Below, piece after piece: positions 55,300 through 64,000 of a DNA stretch of 64,000 nt. This DNA is from Protopterus annectens (taxonomy: Eukaryota > Chordata > Ceratodontiformes > Protopteridae), in assembly GCF_019279795.1 (NCBI RefSeq), contig NC_056731.1:866539482-866603481 (forward strand), read 5' to 3'. The position numbers and the translations under genes are program-made. Positions within the stretch are counted from its first letter, which is position 1; every line of letters begins with the position of its first letter. Below the pieces are notes generated by a model that ran no database searches, was not told where the DNA came from, and saw nothing but the letters and a program-made list of their open reading frames with translations.

Positions 55300-56490
55300 A
55301 ATCTAAGTATGGCATGGATTGACTACAGAAAAGCAATTGACAGTATCCCACATTCATGGATAAAAGAGTGCATAAAAATGTATAAGATACATCCTACAGG
55401 GTCGATTACATTACAGTGACCATGAAACAGTGGCAAACCACTTTGCAATTAAGCCATGATAAATTATTATTCCAGGGATAAAAATTCAAAGGGGATATTC
55501 CAGGGTGACTCCTTGTCACTGCTACTATTGTATCTTGCCCTTAACCCATTAAGCTGTCTAATTAACAGATTAGGCCATGGCTATAATTTGGCTCCTAGAA
55601 AACAACAAAGTGTAAAGACTTCTCATCTTCTCTATGTCGATGATGTAAAATTGTATAGCTCATCAGATGAGGAACTGAATGCACAACTGCAAGTAGTCAA
55701 AACTTTTTCAGATGATGCAAGAATGTCATTTGGTCTTGATAAGTGAGCAAAAGCACCCTTTAAAGCAGGAAAGCTGCAGAATATGATATAAAAGGACTTC
55801 AGCAAAAGCTAGTTTATAAATATTTGGGAATTGATGAAGGATTAACAATAAAGCATGAACAAATGTGAATAAAACTTAAGAATATTTTAGAAGACTTAAT
55901 TCTGAAAACAGCATTAATGTCTACGAACAAAATTCAAGCTATAAACCGATTTGCTCTTCCTGTCCTAATTTACAGTTTTGGAGTGACTGACTGGCCCCAA
56001 AAGGTGTTTTGAAAGGCATAATAATGGGGCAAGACTGTTACACTGGGGATTCTGCAAACATTATGGTACTGAAGTGGCTGAAAAACTCTCGAAACATGAG
56101 TCACAAAGCATCATAGAAAATGATGAAGCCTGGATCACATGGATCACCAACAGTTCAAAAGATAGATGTGAGAAAACCAGATATAGTGGTCCATGAAAAG
56201 AAGACAAAAGTAGCATTGAAATCGCTGCACCCAGTGACTACAGTGTCTTGCGTACAGAGAATCATAAAGTCATAAAATATTAGGATTTGCAGGCAGAAAC
56301 AAGAGCAGTGTGGAAGAAAGATAACCAGACAGTTCCAATAGTAGTAGGAGCAATGGGTCTTATAAAAACGAATTTACAATTGTATTTAGATATGTTACCT
56401 TTACATGTAACTCCATACGAATTACAGGAGTCATTATTGGGTACATTGCGGGTGCTGCAAAGAGCACTTCTGGCTAACATCAAAGTTTGA
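55300..56490 (+). pseudogene. Dong/R4-like LINE RT palm and C-terminal region
   Basis: MAWIDYRKAIDSIPHSWI (block A Asp, about 55310), then GIFQGDSLSLLLLYLALNP and HLLYVDDVKLYSSS (catalytic Asp pair, about 55635), then INRFALPVLIYSFGVTDWP (about 55950). The last piece (56287-56490) has AVWKKDNQTVPIVVGAMG and LLGTLRVLQRALL just before the 3' end. The restriction-like endonuclease block between them is unreadable because of stops and frameshifts. Confidence 0.75.
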
Positions 56491-56570
56491 AACAGTACTT
56501 TGACTTGGGAATGGGGTCCATTCCCATCATGTTATTAGAAACCCAAAAGACTTGGAGAAATTAAAAAAGT

Positions 56571-56879
56571 GGGACCTTAATTTTGTCCTAGAAAAATTGA
56601 CCCAGGCCCCTTTTGAGCCTGCATCCTCAGCCTCCCTCAAGCATTGCACTTGGAAAACTGTTTTTCTAGTGGCCTTGACCTCAGCCAGAAGGGTGTCAGC
56701 TCCAAGGCCTTATGGCGGTGCCCCCTTCCTGGTATTTCATAAGGATAGGACATCCTTGAAAAAAAATCCTTCCTTTATGCCAAAAGTGGGTAAGTTATCC
56801 CTTAACCAGTAGATCCAATTACCTACCTCCTTCCCTTCTCCACAAAACCACAGTGAGAAGGTACTACACTTCTTAACTG
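56571..56879 (+). pseudogene. DIRS-3 tyrosine recombinase, piece 2 of 3
   Basis: Resumes at the duplicated GGGACCTTAATT with WDLNFVLEKLTQAPFEPASS. It includes box I VALTSARRVS (catalytic Arg), FHKDRTSLKKNPSFMPKV, and a stop at about 56811. It ends in HFLT, where LINE-B interrupts it. Confidence 0.85.
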
Positions 56880-57051
56880 ATGCAGATGACTGCAAACTGG
56901 GAGCCATTATTGAATCCCCAAATGATGTGGATACTCTACAAAAGGGCCTTACAGAAACAGATGCTTGGTGCCAGAGCCATGGGCTCAAGCTCAATGCCAA
57001 GAAATGTGTAGTTATCCCCACTGGGGAAAAAACATGTATCCGTGAATTATC

Positions 57052-57165
57052 GGGTCTACTTTCATAGACCGAACTTACGAATCGCCGACATGAAAAAGTG
57101 CCGGACTAAGCTACCGACAACTGAATTCACTGAAACATCAATTTACCGACAAGCAATTAACCGAC
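57052..57165. repeat. MULE left terminal and subterminal repeats
   Basis: The 31-bp TIR is followed by CCGAC motifs at 57085, 57114, 57146 and 57161. Confidence 0.85.
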
Positions 57166-57258
57166 CAGTAGGAAATAATAATAATTATCTCCTAAGCAGC
57201 AAATATAGGTATTAATAGGCAGCTATGTATTGTATCAACGTGCTTTCCTTACGTAAAG

Positions 57259-58743
57259 ATGGCGGAGGGGTTAGAGTTAGCACCAGGAATTGTGGGGAAT
57301 ACTTACCATTGCATATTGTCGCAAAGAGGAAAAGAAATGTTGTACCTAGATGGATATCTCTACCATTTGGAGAGGAATCGACTCACTAGACGGTATTGTG
57401 GATGTAAGGAGAAGAAAGGACTACACTGTAAAGGTAGAGCTCTAAGCATTTCAGTACCGGAAGGCGAAATGTTATTGAAGTCTGTGGCACATAGTCATTC
57501 AGCAGATCCGACTGACATAGAATGGTATAATCTAAATACCGACATTAAACTGAGGGCAAAGTATAGTAGGGATAACCCGTGTTGTATAATAGATCTAGCA
57601 ATGGCATCAACTTCATTAGAAGCTGTACATAGCTTACCTAGCCGTAAAGCCCTACTACAAACAATTGGCAGAGTACAGCGTAAACAAAATGTACTTGAAA
57701 AGTGTGATGAAGTCAGTTTGATGAATGTAAATGTTGCTGACTATCCGTTAAAAGCAGGTCAGTTCATTAGTAAACGCATGTGTGACAAAGCGACCAATAC
57801 TGTAGTGTTTACATTTACCACAATTACCAATCTGCAAGACATGAGCTCTGCAAGCATCTGGTTGATGGACGGTACATATTTTAAAAAAGGAATTACGTGT
57901 CGACAGCTATACAGCATACATGGCATGGTAAAATGCGGTTCCTATAGCAAGGCTGTTCCATTGTTATATTGTATTATGAGTAAAAAGTCGCTAAAGTGCT
58001 ACAATTATCTTTGGCACTCTGTACTCTACCTCCTCAGTGCAAATGGTTTGACAGTTAATGTAAAATATGTTTTGTGTGACTTTGAGATTGCAGCGCTTAA
58101 AAGTATAAGATCAAATCTGACAGGCGCTAAAAGCAAAGGCTGTCTGTTCCACTTTGGCCAAAATATTTGGCGAAAGGTACAGAAACTTGGTTTGACAACT
58201 TTGTATAATAGTAATGCAGTGTTTCAGTTATCTGTAAAGTCACTTGTAGCCTTGGCATTTCTACAGGAGTCTGAGATTCCTGCAACATTTGAGCAGTTGA
58301 AAGTAAACTTCCCTGTTGAGGGACGAGACCTATTAAAGTACTTTTCTGATTGGTATGTTACTGGAAGACTACGTAAATTCAGTACAAGACTGTCTACTGC
58401 TATAAGGTTTCCCCCACTATTCCCTGTGGAGTTTTGGAATGTGTCTGAACTCAACGAACTGCATTTGCCTCGTACACAAAACTCGGTGGAGGCATGGCAT
58501 AGACGTTTAAAGTGCATATTAGGTTCTCGTGACGGAGATCTGAATACACTAATGCATTGTTTGTGCAGGGAACAGGATAGAGTAGACGAACTTCGCGTTC
58601 GAATGTCAACTGGCTTCCCTCCTTCGCCAAAGAAAAGGAAATTGAAATGTAGACATGAACGGTTTATTACTGTTTTGAATAATCGGCAGGAATATACTGC
58701 AGTGGACTTCGTAACATCTATTGCTAGGTTACTGAAGGTGTAA
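57259..58743 (+). CDS. MULE transposase with N-terminal FLYWCH zinc finger
   Basis: 494 codons, ATG to TAA, no interruption. Residues ~21-80 form a FLYWCH-type finger (YLDGYLYH, then Cys47/49, Cys57, His78 and His80) expected to bind the terminal repeats. Residues ~195-420 are the MULE DDE catalytic domain: Asp204 in WLMDGTYFK, Asp274 in VLCDFEIAAL and Glu411 in NSVEAWHRRLK. Between Asp274 and Glu411 lies the family signature GCLFHFGQNIWRKVQKLGL. The C-terminus has a basic PSPKKRKLK stretch at ~540 bp before the right TIR, a likely nuclear signal. Domain order and length fit a complete transposase of the animal MULE/Phantom type. Confidence 0.9.
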   Translation: MAEGLELAPGIVGNTYHCILSQRGKEMLYLDGYLYHLERNRLTRRYCGCKEKKGLHCKGRALSISVPEGEMLLKSVAHSHSADPTDIEWYNLNTDIKLRAKYSRDNPCCIIDLAMASTSLEAVHSLPSRKALLQTIGRVQRKQNVLEKCDEVSLMNVNVADYPLKAGQFISKRMCDKATNTVVFTFTTITNLQDMSSASIWLMDGTYFKKGITCRQLYSIHGMVKCGSYSKAVPLLYCIMSKKSLKCYNYLWHSVLYLLSANGLTVNVKYVLCDFEIAALKSIRSNLTGAKSKGCLFHFGQNIWRKVQKLGLTTLYNSNAVFQLSVKSLVALAFLQESEIPATFEQLKVNFPVEGRDLLKYFSDWYVTGRLRKFSTRLSTAIRFPPLFPVEFWNVSELNELHLPRTQNSVEAWHRRLKCILGSRDGDLNTLMHCLCREQDRVDELRVRMSTGFPPSPKKRKLKCRHERFITVLNNRQEYTAVDFVTSIARLLKV

Positions 58744-59079
58744 CTTGCTGCTAGTTATGTTGTGCGGTGTAATGCAGGGACTTTTCACATTAAATCGTAA
58801 CTCAGATGAAGTACTACTCTGAATTACTGTCCTACATCCGTATTTGCTTTGAATTGTTGGAAGACTGCGTAGCGAGATTTGTTAGGAAGACTGTGCAGCG
58901 AGTTTTGTAAAGAATTTATTTATTTGGTACTAATGGGCGACTCTATATTTATTTGCCATTTTTGTTTCACCATGGTTATATCATTGGTTTATTAACGCGG
59001 ATGTGGATTGGTGACATTGGAAGGTATCGTTCAATGGATTTAACATATGCAGTATGTTAACTGCTGGTTATGTTGTGTT

Positions 59080-59208
59080 GTCGGTTAGACGGGAGTCGTG
59101 GACTTCAATGTCGGTTAATTTAGTTGTTGCCGAATAGAGTTGTCGGTGTTTTGGGGTCGCTGATTCCGGTGTCGGTAATTCGTAAGTTCGGTCTATGAAA
59201 GTAGACCC
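59080..59208. repeat. MULE right terminal and subterminal repeats
   Basis: GTCGG motifs at 59080, 59110, 59142 and 59171 are the inverse of the left-end CCGAC set. The 31-bp TIR ends in GTAGACCC at 59208. Confidence 0.85.
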
Positions 59209-59895
59209 GAATTATCACATAGGTGGCAGTACACTAAACACCGAAAGTGTGATAAAAGACTTAGGGACACAGGTGGACAGTGGTCTCACCTTCAATAACC
59301 ACATCGCCACAACAGTCAGGAAATCCTTCTATGTGGCACACCTCATCACTAAGGGCTTTTCATCCAGAAAAAAGGAGGTCATTGTCCCACTGTACTCATC
59401 CCTCATTTGACCCATTATAGAATACAATGCCCCATTTGGTATGTACCTCTCAAGACATCTGCAACAACTGGAAAGGCCACAGAAAACCTCACTAAAAGAA
59501 TCACAGGCCTAAAGCAGATGCCTTATGCTGACCGCCTTAAAAAACTGCAGCTATACTCTGTCGCATATCGTCTACTCCGAGGTGATCTCTGCTTAACATA
59601 CAAGGCCATGTCAAACCCAGAGCTGTTGGACATGCTACACTTAAAGAAATCCCAATCCCTCAGAGCCACACGCTCCAGGGATCTAAAACTTGTCATCACA
59701 ATAAACAAAACATGCTGGAGGGATAGGTTCCTGACCCAGAGACTCCCCAGGCTCTGGAATAGACTGCCCATACATGTCAAGCAGAGCACCTCTTTGGCCC
59801 TCTTCAAAAGAAACCTTGATGATTGGATGGGTGAAAGGAAATTCACCCCGTGGATCATGTCAGTCGACCTGCTAGACAGGGGTCCAGTGAAGTAA
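59209..59895 (+). pseudogene. LINE-B ORF2 C-terminus
   Basis: YHIGGSTLNTESVIKDLGTQ and SFYVAHLITKGFSSRKK at 59215-59400 (stop at 59408), then after a frame change YADRLKKLQLYSVAYRLLRG, then INKTCWRDRFLTQRLPRLW and NRLPIHVK to 59895. These blocks match LINE-A (14211-14587) closely, with fewer frame breaks. Confidence 0.8.
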
Positions 59896-59980
59896 ATAGT
59901 GTGGGAAGAAATAGCCAGGGAATTATGGCTAGGCTTGTATAGGCCCTAGGGCCGATAGCCTAGTACCAACCTATGAACTG

Positions 59981-60384
59981 TACTCAGCTTTAACCTTGTC
60001 CAGGTAAAACCTAAGTTGTCTATCAGGAAATCTGATCAGATATTTGTGAACTTTCATCCCAGGGCTCTGGGTTTACTCATTTCCAAGCAGACTATTTCTT
60101 CTTGGATTTCAAAGACGATTTACCTTTGTTACACACTCCATGGAAAGAGTCTCCTATCACCTGGAAAAGCCCACTCTACCAGAGCTGTGGCTTCCTCCAA
60201 GACATTCTTTAAGGGCTTGGATAACAACGCTATCCTTGAAGCAGCCAGTTGGTCTTCTGTCCATACCTTTGCCAAGCACTACAAACTGGATGGCATTTTC
60301 AGAGCCAGAGCTAGCTTTGCCAAAGCCATTTTACATGGCTTCATTGAGAGCTCCTCTGCTTCTTCCTTTGCCCTTCCTTCTTGA
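59981..60384 (+). pseudogene. DIRS-3 tyrosine recombinase, piece 3 of 3
   Basis: Resumes after LINE-B with IRKSDQIFVNF. It then shows box II KAHSTRAVASS (catalytic His-x-x-Arg, about 60175) and HTFAKHYKLDG (nucleophile Tyr, about 60280), and ends at a TGA at 60382. All catalytic residues of the enzyme are present in DIRS-3 but spread over three pieces. Confidence 0.85.
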
Positions 60385-60403
60385 GCTTTGGCACTCTCTC
60401 TGC

Positions 60404-60490
60404 CGCAAGTGAATAGAAGGACATAGAATAGTTGTGTAAAATCTTACCATAACCATAGATGTCCTTCTCTTCGTTACTGCAGTGTTCTGT
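60404..60490. repeat. DIRS-3 internal complementary region
   Basis: GCAAGTGAATAGAAGGACAT is the inverse of the outer left end (42151-42170). AATAGTTGTGTAAAATC to CACTGCAG-like sequence is the inverse of the outer right end (60740-60792). Confidence 0.85.
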
Positions 60491-60589
60491 CCCTCCCTCC
60501 TCCTCCCCTGGACTGTTATTCTACTTGGATGTACTGACCTTCTTATATCCTTAGTCTGGCTTTCCTCCTGGGGCATTCATTTCTGAGGA

Positions 60590-60792
60590 TGGTCACTTTT
60601 ATGGCCTACGTCTGACAGCAGCCTACTTGCAACGACCCACATACCCTACAGCAGTACCCTACAGTAGTATAAGACCTTTGTATACTGGCCGATATCAGGC
60701 CACCTTCAGACGGGTGATGCCTCAGGTTAAGAATACCACAGCAGTGAAGAAAAGGGCATCTATGGTTACGGTGAGGTTTTACATAACTATTC
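60590..60792. repeat. DIRS-3 right inverted terminal repeat
   Basis: Inverse of 42151-42315; the match is clear along most of its length (for example CACATACCCTACAGCAGT and GTATACTGGCCGA). Confidence 0.85.
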
Positions 60793-60989
60793 TTTCTCCT
60801 CCTGCTCTATGCGGTTCAGTAGGGCATGGAAGGCTTGATGGTAGATGCACACACTGTTTTTCACATGATAGTTGATATTCTTGCACCCCTTTCTTGATTT
60901 CACATTCCATCACAAAATTCAGAGAAGAGCCAAATCTCATCCACACTGTATTGTGGTGTCCATGAAGGGTGTGGTTTCAGGCTTTTAGG

Positions 60990-62070
60990 TCCCTGGCAAT
61001 GCATGAAGCTTACTGTGCAGGACAAGGAAGTCCCTGTCAGTGTCTGGCTCCACCTCAGGGCCTCTCTTCTCATTTAGATGTTCTACTATTTCTGAAGCTC
61101 TCACTGGTAGTTTGATAAATGATCAAAGCCACCAGGATGTCTTCCACATGTCAGATGTTCTGTGCTAAGAGATGTTCAGTCTGAGCTTAGAGGTATCCTT
61201 TATTACCACAGTCAGTAAGTTTGCAGGTTTTCCTGACTTGTCTCATAATGATTTATTAGGTAGGTGTCTTACGTCACAAGTTATTATGCATTTTTCAGAG
61301 ATCTCTACATTTTACAACCCCTTGGATATTAAAATGATGGTGTAGCAGTTCAGTAAAGGATCCTGCATCATTTCTCACCTTTGAAGAGTCTTTTTTCTAC
61401 TTAGATGTCATAGTTCATAAGTCTTCTCTTTCTTTCTTCCACTGCAACTGGTAGGATCAGTGGCTTGGAAAGTCATCAGAAAAAAAGCTTTTATTTGTGG
61501 TGTGCACTTCAATCCGTAGGGCATGCTCACTCTTACCTATAAGGAAAAGTATTTGCTTTTTGTAAGCTTTCAGGGTCCTTAAGGATGAATCAATTTTTCT
61601 TCCCTAAAGTAGTTACAGAACTGTCCTTAAATCAGTGCATTAAGTAACCTTGATGTCTTTTTGTGTTAAAATCCTATGGATAGACATATGCATACTTTGG
61701 ATGTGCACCATCAGCTCAGGATCTACATGAAGTGAGTGCACAAGTTCTGGAAGACAGACTTGTTAGTCTCCTTCACTGTGGAAGAAGTTAGGCTTTCATT
61801 GGCTAAGCAATAACTGTCAAAGTGGGCTGCTGGCTTTAGTGTTTTTTTGCAGTTAGGTAGCTAGTCACAATGGAAACTTCTTATTTCTAAGACCACAGGA
61901 GCAAAGGTATGGCTGCTGCTTTCTAGTGTTTGCTCCAAGAACATCTTTATTATTGCACACATTTGTGCCACAGCCTCTTGATATTCATTTTACACCTTCA
62001 CCAAATATTATTGCCTGGACTGTGATTCCAAGAGCCGAGCCTCTTTTGGCTGCCTTGTTGTTTCAGGACC
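60990..62070 (+). pseudogene. DIRS-6 tyrosine recombinase relic
   Basis: FFPKVVTELSLNQCIK at about 61600 matches the FMPKVVS..LNQ block of DIRS-1. A DVHHQLRIY-like stretch is at about 61705, LVSFTVEE at about 61765 and YTFTKYYCLDCDSKSRASFG (nucleophile Tyr region) at about 61995. Boxes I and II are not readable. Many stops. Confidence 0.65.
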
Positions 62071-62100
62071 TGGCCTTCTGATCACTTGTCTTTCAGCCTT

Positions 62101-64000
62101 CACATGGCTCTGACCTAGCTGTAAGGTTTAATTTTTCTCTGCTTGGAAATCTTCTCAGTAGTTACCTACTGCAAAGGGCTTTCAAAATCAGAATAGCAGA
62201 TACATTCTCACCATATTGGTTGATCTATGAGAAGGGTATATTAGGATGGCCTCTTCATTCAAAATGTTTGGGTAGATTTTCCAGTTAGTTGGTCAGATAC
62301 ATAAATACATAATATTATATGCTTATGTTTTGTGTCTTTCAGGTTGTACTTAAGTGCATGAAGTAAGAACTGGGAAATGCAGGGCAAGTATGCCTTTTTA
62401 TTCTAGTGCATGGCATCACAATATGCACCAACCAGAGACATAAGCACTAGCAAAAGATGCTTCAGATTTTCACTTTGCTGGGAATATCAGAAGAGGAGTT
62501 ACTCAACACAAAATACCCTCTCACATTTCACTTGATGTAGTAACTACATACGTTTTGGTTTTATGGAGGGCATGGCAGGTCTCTGGGGGTGAGTTAATGA
62601 TTATTGTGAGGATAGTCATGATGATCTAGTTAAGTATGATTGGAAAAAGCAAGAGTAGCTCTAGGATGTAGCAGCACATGGACAGACGTTACATTATGGG
62701 TCACCTGTCTATGCCTTAATAGTCTTGTGTCAAAAATATTAATAATAATAATAAGATAATAGTTAACTAATCATGATGTAGGTGTGTCTGTAGTGGAAGC
62801 TGCATTCAGGTTAGCTAGCAGCCACTGAAAAGGCGACAGTAGCAGACTCGCTGCAAACTTCCAGAAGAGTAAGAAAATATTGTTTGGATTTATCACATCA
62901 CATTTCTAATCCATATAGATGTTGTGGATGTCTGCAGATGACAGTAAGATTTTCAGAAGGGTAGACACTCCAGAAGGGTAAAAACAGTATGGAAGGACAT
63001 AGCACACTCCAGGCGAATCATAAAGTTTGCTTATCTGTATTCATTCAGATTCATCAAGCGTAGTGGCAGTCCAGGAGAATGTTGTGCTGTAGTAGAGGAG
63101 GATGCTGTAGGTCATTGAGCAGGAAAGGGATCTTATCTAGTTTTACACAGCGATCTGAAGAGAAATTAATAGTATGGCACTTCTTTTAGAAATCAGTAGG
63201 ACTCTGGGGTGAGTTAAAATGTCCTACCACAGGCAAAGAATGTAGGAGATGATTCCTGATACAGGTTAGTGGTGAGGCCTCATGTAAAACATCAGTGATG
63301 GTTTTGTAGATTACATCTTTTAAAGACATGGATAAGAGGCACTTCATCGGGGGCAACAGTGACACTAAATTTGAAGAAAATACAATGAGGTACATAAGGT
63401 CATAAAAATATAGACTAATTAAAAACAATTGAGGCTGTGATCATATTCAGCTATTTAAGAGACAAATGGCATTGATTTTTATCTAAGACAATTAGATGTT
63501 TAGCACTGAAAAGATAACATAGCTGTTTAATTTGTTGTGTAGGAGCCAACATAAAGAAACATTTCTTTGCAGATAAGTGTTGCTGCTCTATGTGCTTTTC
63601 TGTATGGGGATGCTCTTATGAAACAGAAATTTGCTTATGCTTTGCGAAGCACCAGCTATATCCTTGTTCACATCTTTACTCAAGCTCCAAAATATTTGAA
63701 TTATTTGCATATGTCAACATTGTGGATGTTTTCTTAGCTGATGTTGTTTGCATGGTTAATCAAAAAGAAGCTAAGTGCTTAAATCTTTTTTTAAGGCAGG
63801 ATTGAATGAACTCTGTATGTCCCTTTTATTTTCTGTCCTAGCCTGGGATTGAATTTGCTTTTGTGAAACACTTTTTTTTAAAACTTTAGGCTAATATTTT
63901 TACTGGATGACATTCTTTAGTGTGACCATTGTTTCTGACTGAAGGATTTCAGAGCTTCAGATCATCAATTACATGGGGCCCCATTTAATTTTGGTGAGAT
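62101..64000. other. No recognisable feature
   Basis: AT-rich sequence with short (AAT)n near 62740 and no ORF that shows family motifs on either strand. It may be unique host sequence or very old repeat. Confidence 0.5.

Larger units (their letters stand above)
46444..56570 (+). mobile_element. Dong/R4-like LINE with 12-bp target duplication, split by DIRS-4
   Basis: The target duplication GGGACCTTAATT lies at 46432-46443 and 56571-56582, within the DIRS-3 recombinase. Net length without DIRS-4 is ~4.2 kb, consistent with a full-length element. RT motifs (FQGDSLS, LYVDDVKLYS) and the C-terminal VPIVVGAMGLIKTN and ESLLGTLRVLQRALL blocks match Dong/R4-type LINEs, which use a restriction-like endonuclease. 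A ~280-bp segment occurs on both sides of DIRS-4 (47160-47440 and 53470-53740). Confidence 0.8.
57052..59208 (+). mobile_element. MULE (Phantom-like) DNA transposon, apparently intact
   Basis: 2157 bp with terminal inverted repeats identical over 31 bp (starting GGGTCTACTTTCATAGACC) and 8-bp target duplications GAATTATC (57044-57051, 59209-59216). One long ORF encodes a FLYWCH/MULE transposase. Each subterminal region has four CCGAC motifs, in opposite orientation at the two ends. The TIR itself forms a hairpin (GGTCTA/TAGACC). It is inserted in LINE-B. The perfect TIRs, target duplication and open ORF indicate a recent insertion. Confidence 0.9.
56880..59975 (+). mobile_element. LINE-B: 5'-truncated CR1-like LINE, split by a MULE
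   Basis: It starts in the RT at ADDCKLGAIIESP, is broken by the MULE at 57052-59208, continues with YHIGGSTLNTESV and the C-terminal ORF2 blocks, and ends CTAGTACCAACCTATGA. A short flanking repeat AACTG (56875-56879 and 59976-59980) marks its ends. It is the closest relative of LINE-A here; LINE-A shows the unoccupied MULE site (GTGAATTACCACATAGG) at 13901. Confidence 0.85.
42151..60792 (+). mobile_element. DIRS-3: DIRS element interrupted by two LINEs
   Basis: The left inverted repeat (42151-42315) matches the reverse complement of 60590-60792 closely, including the GGCCATAAAAGTGACA and GACGTCGGCC blocks. The internal complementary region (60404-60490) equals the reverse complements of both outer ends joined. 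After removing the Dong/R4-like LINE (46444-56570) and the CR1-like LINE (56880-59975) the element is about 5.4 kb, a normal DIRS length. The recombinase gene is cut into three pieces by the two LINEs. Confidence 0.9.
40381..62100 (+). mobile_element. DIRS-6: decayed DIRS element split by DIRS-3
   Basis: RT and RNase H relics at 40381-42150 and a tyrosine recombinase relic at 60990-62070 are colinear and in the expected order. They are separated exactly by DIRS-3 (42151-60792), so they are best read as one older element. Its termini are too decayed to define. An unexplained ~600-bp stretch (40566-41190) lies between RT block A and the FGL block. Confidence 0.65.

Overview
This window looks like a piece of a very large, repeat-packed vertebrate genome. 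Its mix of DIRS tyrosine-recombinase retrotransposons, Penelope-like elements (PLEs), CR1-like LINEs, a Dong/R4-like LINE, hAT-like miniature elements and a FLYWCH/MULE transposon fits an amphibian (salamander or caecilian) best. A lungfish or similar giant genome is not excluded. I found no host protein-coding gene, tRNA, rRNA or CRISPR array. Nearly every coding stretch is transposon sequence at a different stage of decay.

Layout. 1-9962: a minus-strand PLE (PLE-1) with inverted terminal repeats, holding a small poly(A) LINE fragment, a 132-bp palindrome and a complete DIRS element (DIRS-1, 3124-8717). 10842-14690: an almost full-length CR1-like LINE (esterase ORF1 plus endonuclease/RT ORF2). 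15290-18300: L2-like and CR1-like fragments, one carrying a hAT-like foldback MITE. 18864-23260: decayed DIRS-2. 23778-27030: PLE-2, with a 14-bp target duplication, inverted terminal repeats and a hammerhead-ribozyme motif. 27180-27530: a foldback PLE remnant. 28140-31330: a LINE reverse transcriptase relic and a DIRS gag fragment. 33045-37131: PLE-3, nearly intact, with direct terminal repeats and bounded by a 720-bp direct duplication. 38030-39030: LINE relics.

40381-62100 is a deep nest. A decayed DIRS (DIRS-6) contains DIRS-3 (42151-60792). DIRS-3 contains a Dong/R4-like LINE (46444-56570), itself split by DIRS-4 (47444-53392). DIRS-3 also contains a CR1-like LINE (56880-59975), itself split by a MULE (57052-59208) with an uninterrupted 494-residue transposase, perfect 31-bp terminal inverted repeats and an 8-bp target duplication. 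The last ~1.9 kb holds nothing I recognise.

How the parts work. In each DIRS copy, gag, RT, RNase H and a methyltransferase-like domain precede the tyrosine recombinase. The inverted terminal repeats plus an internal complementary region record a circular intermediate. PLEs pair an RT with a GIY-YIG endonuclease and carry pseudo-LTRs, here with ribozyme motifs in two families. The best-preserved candidates for recent activity are the MULE and PLE-3. Element boundaries come from visible repeats and target duplications; family names come from motif recognition, since no database search was possible.
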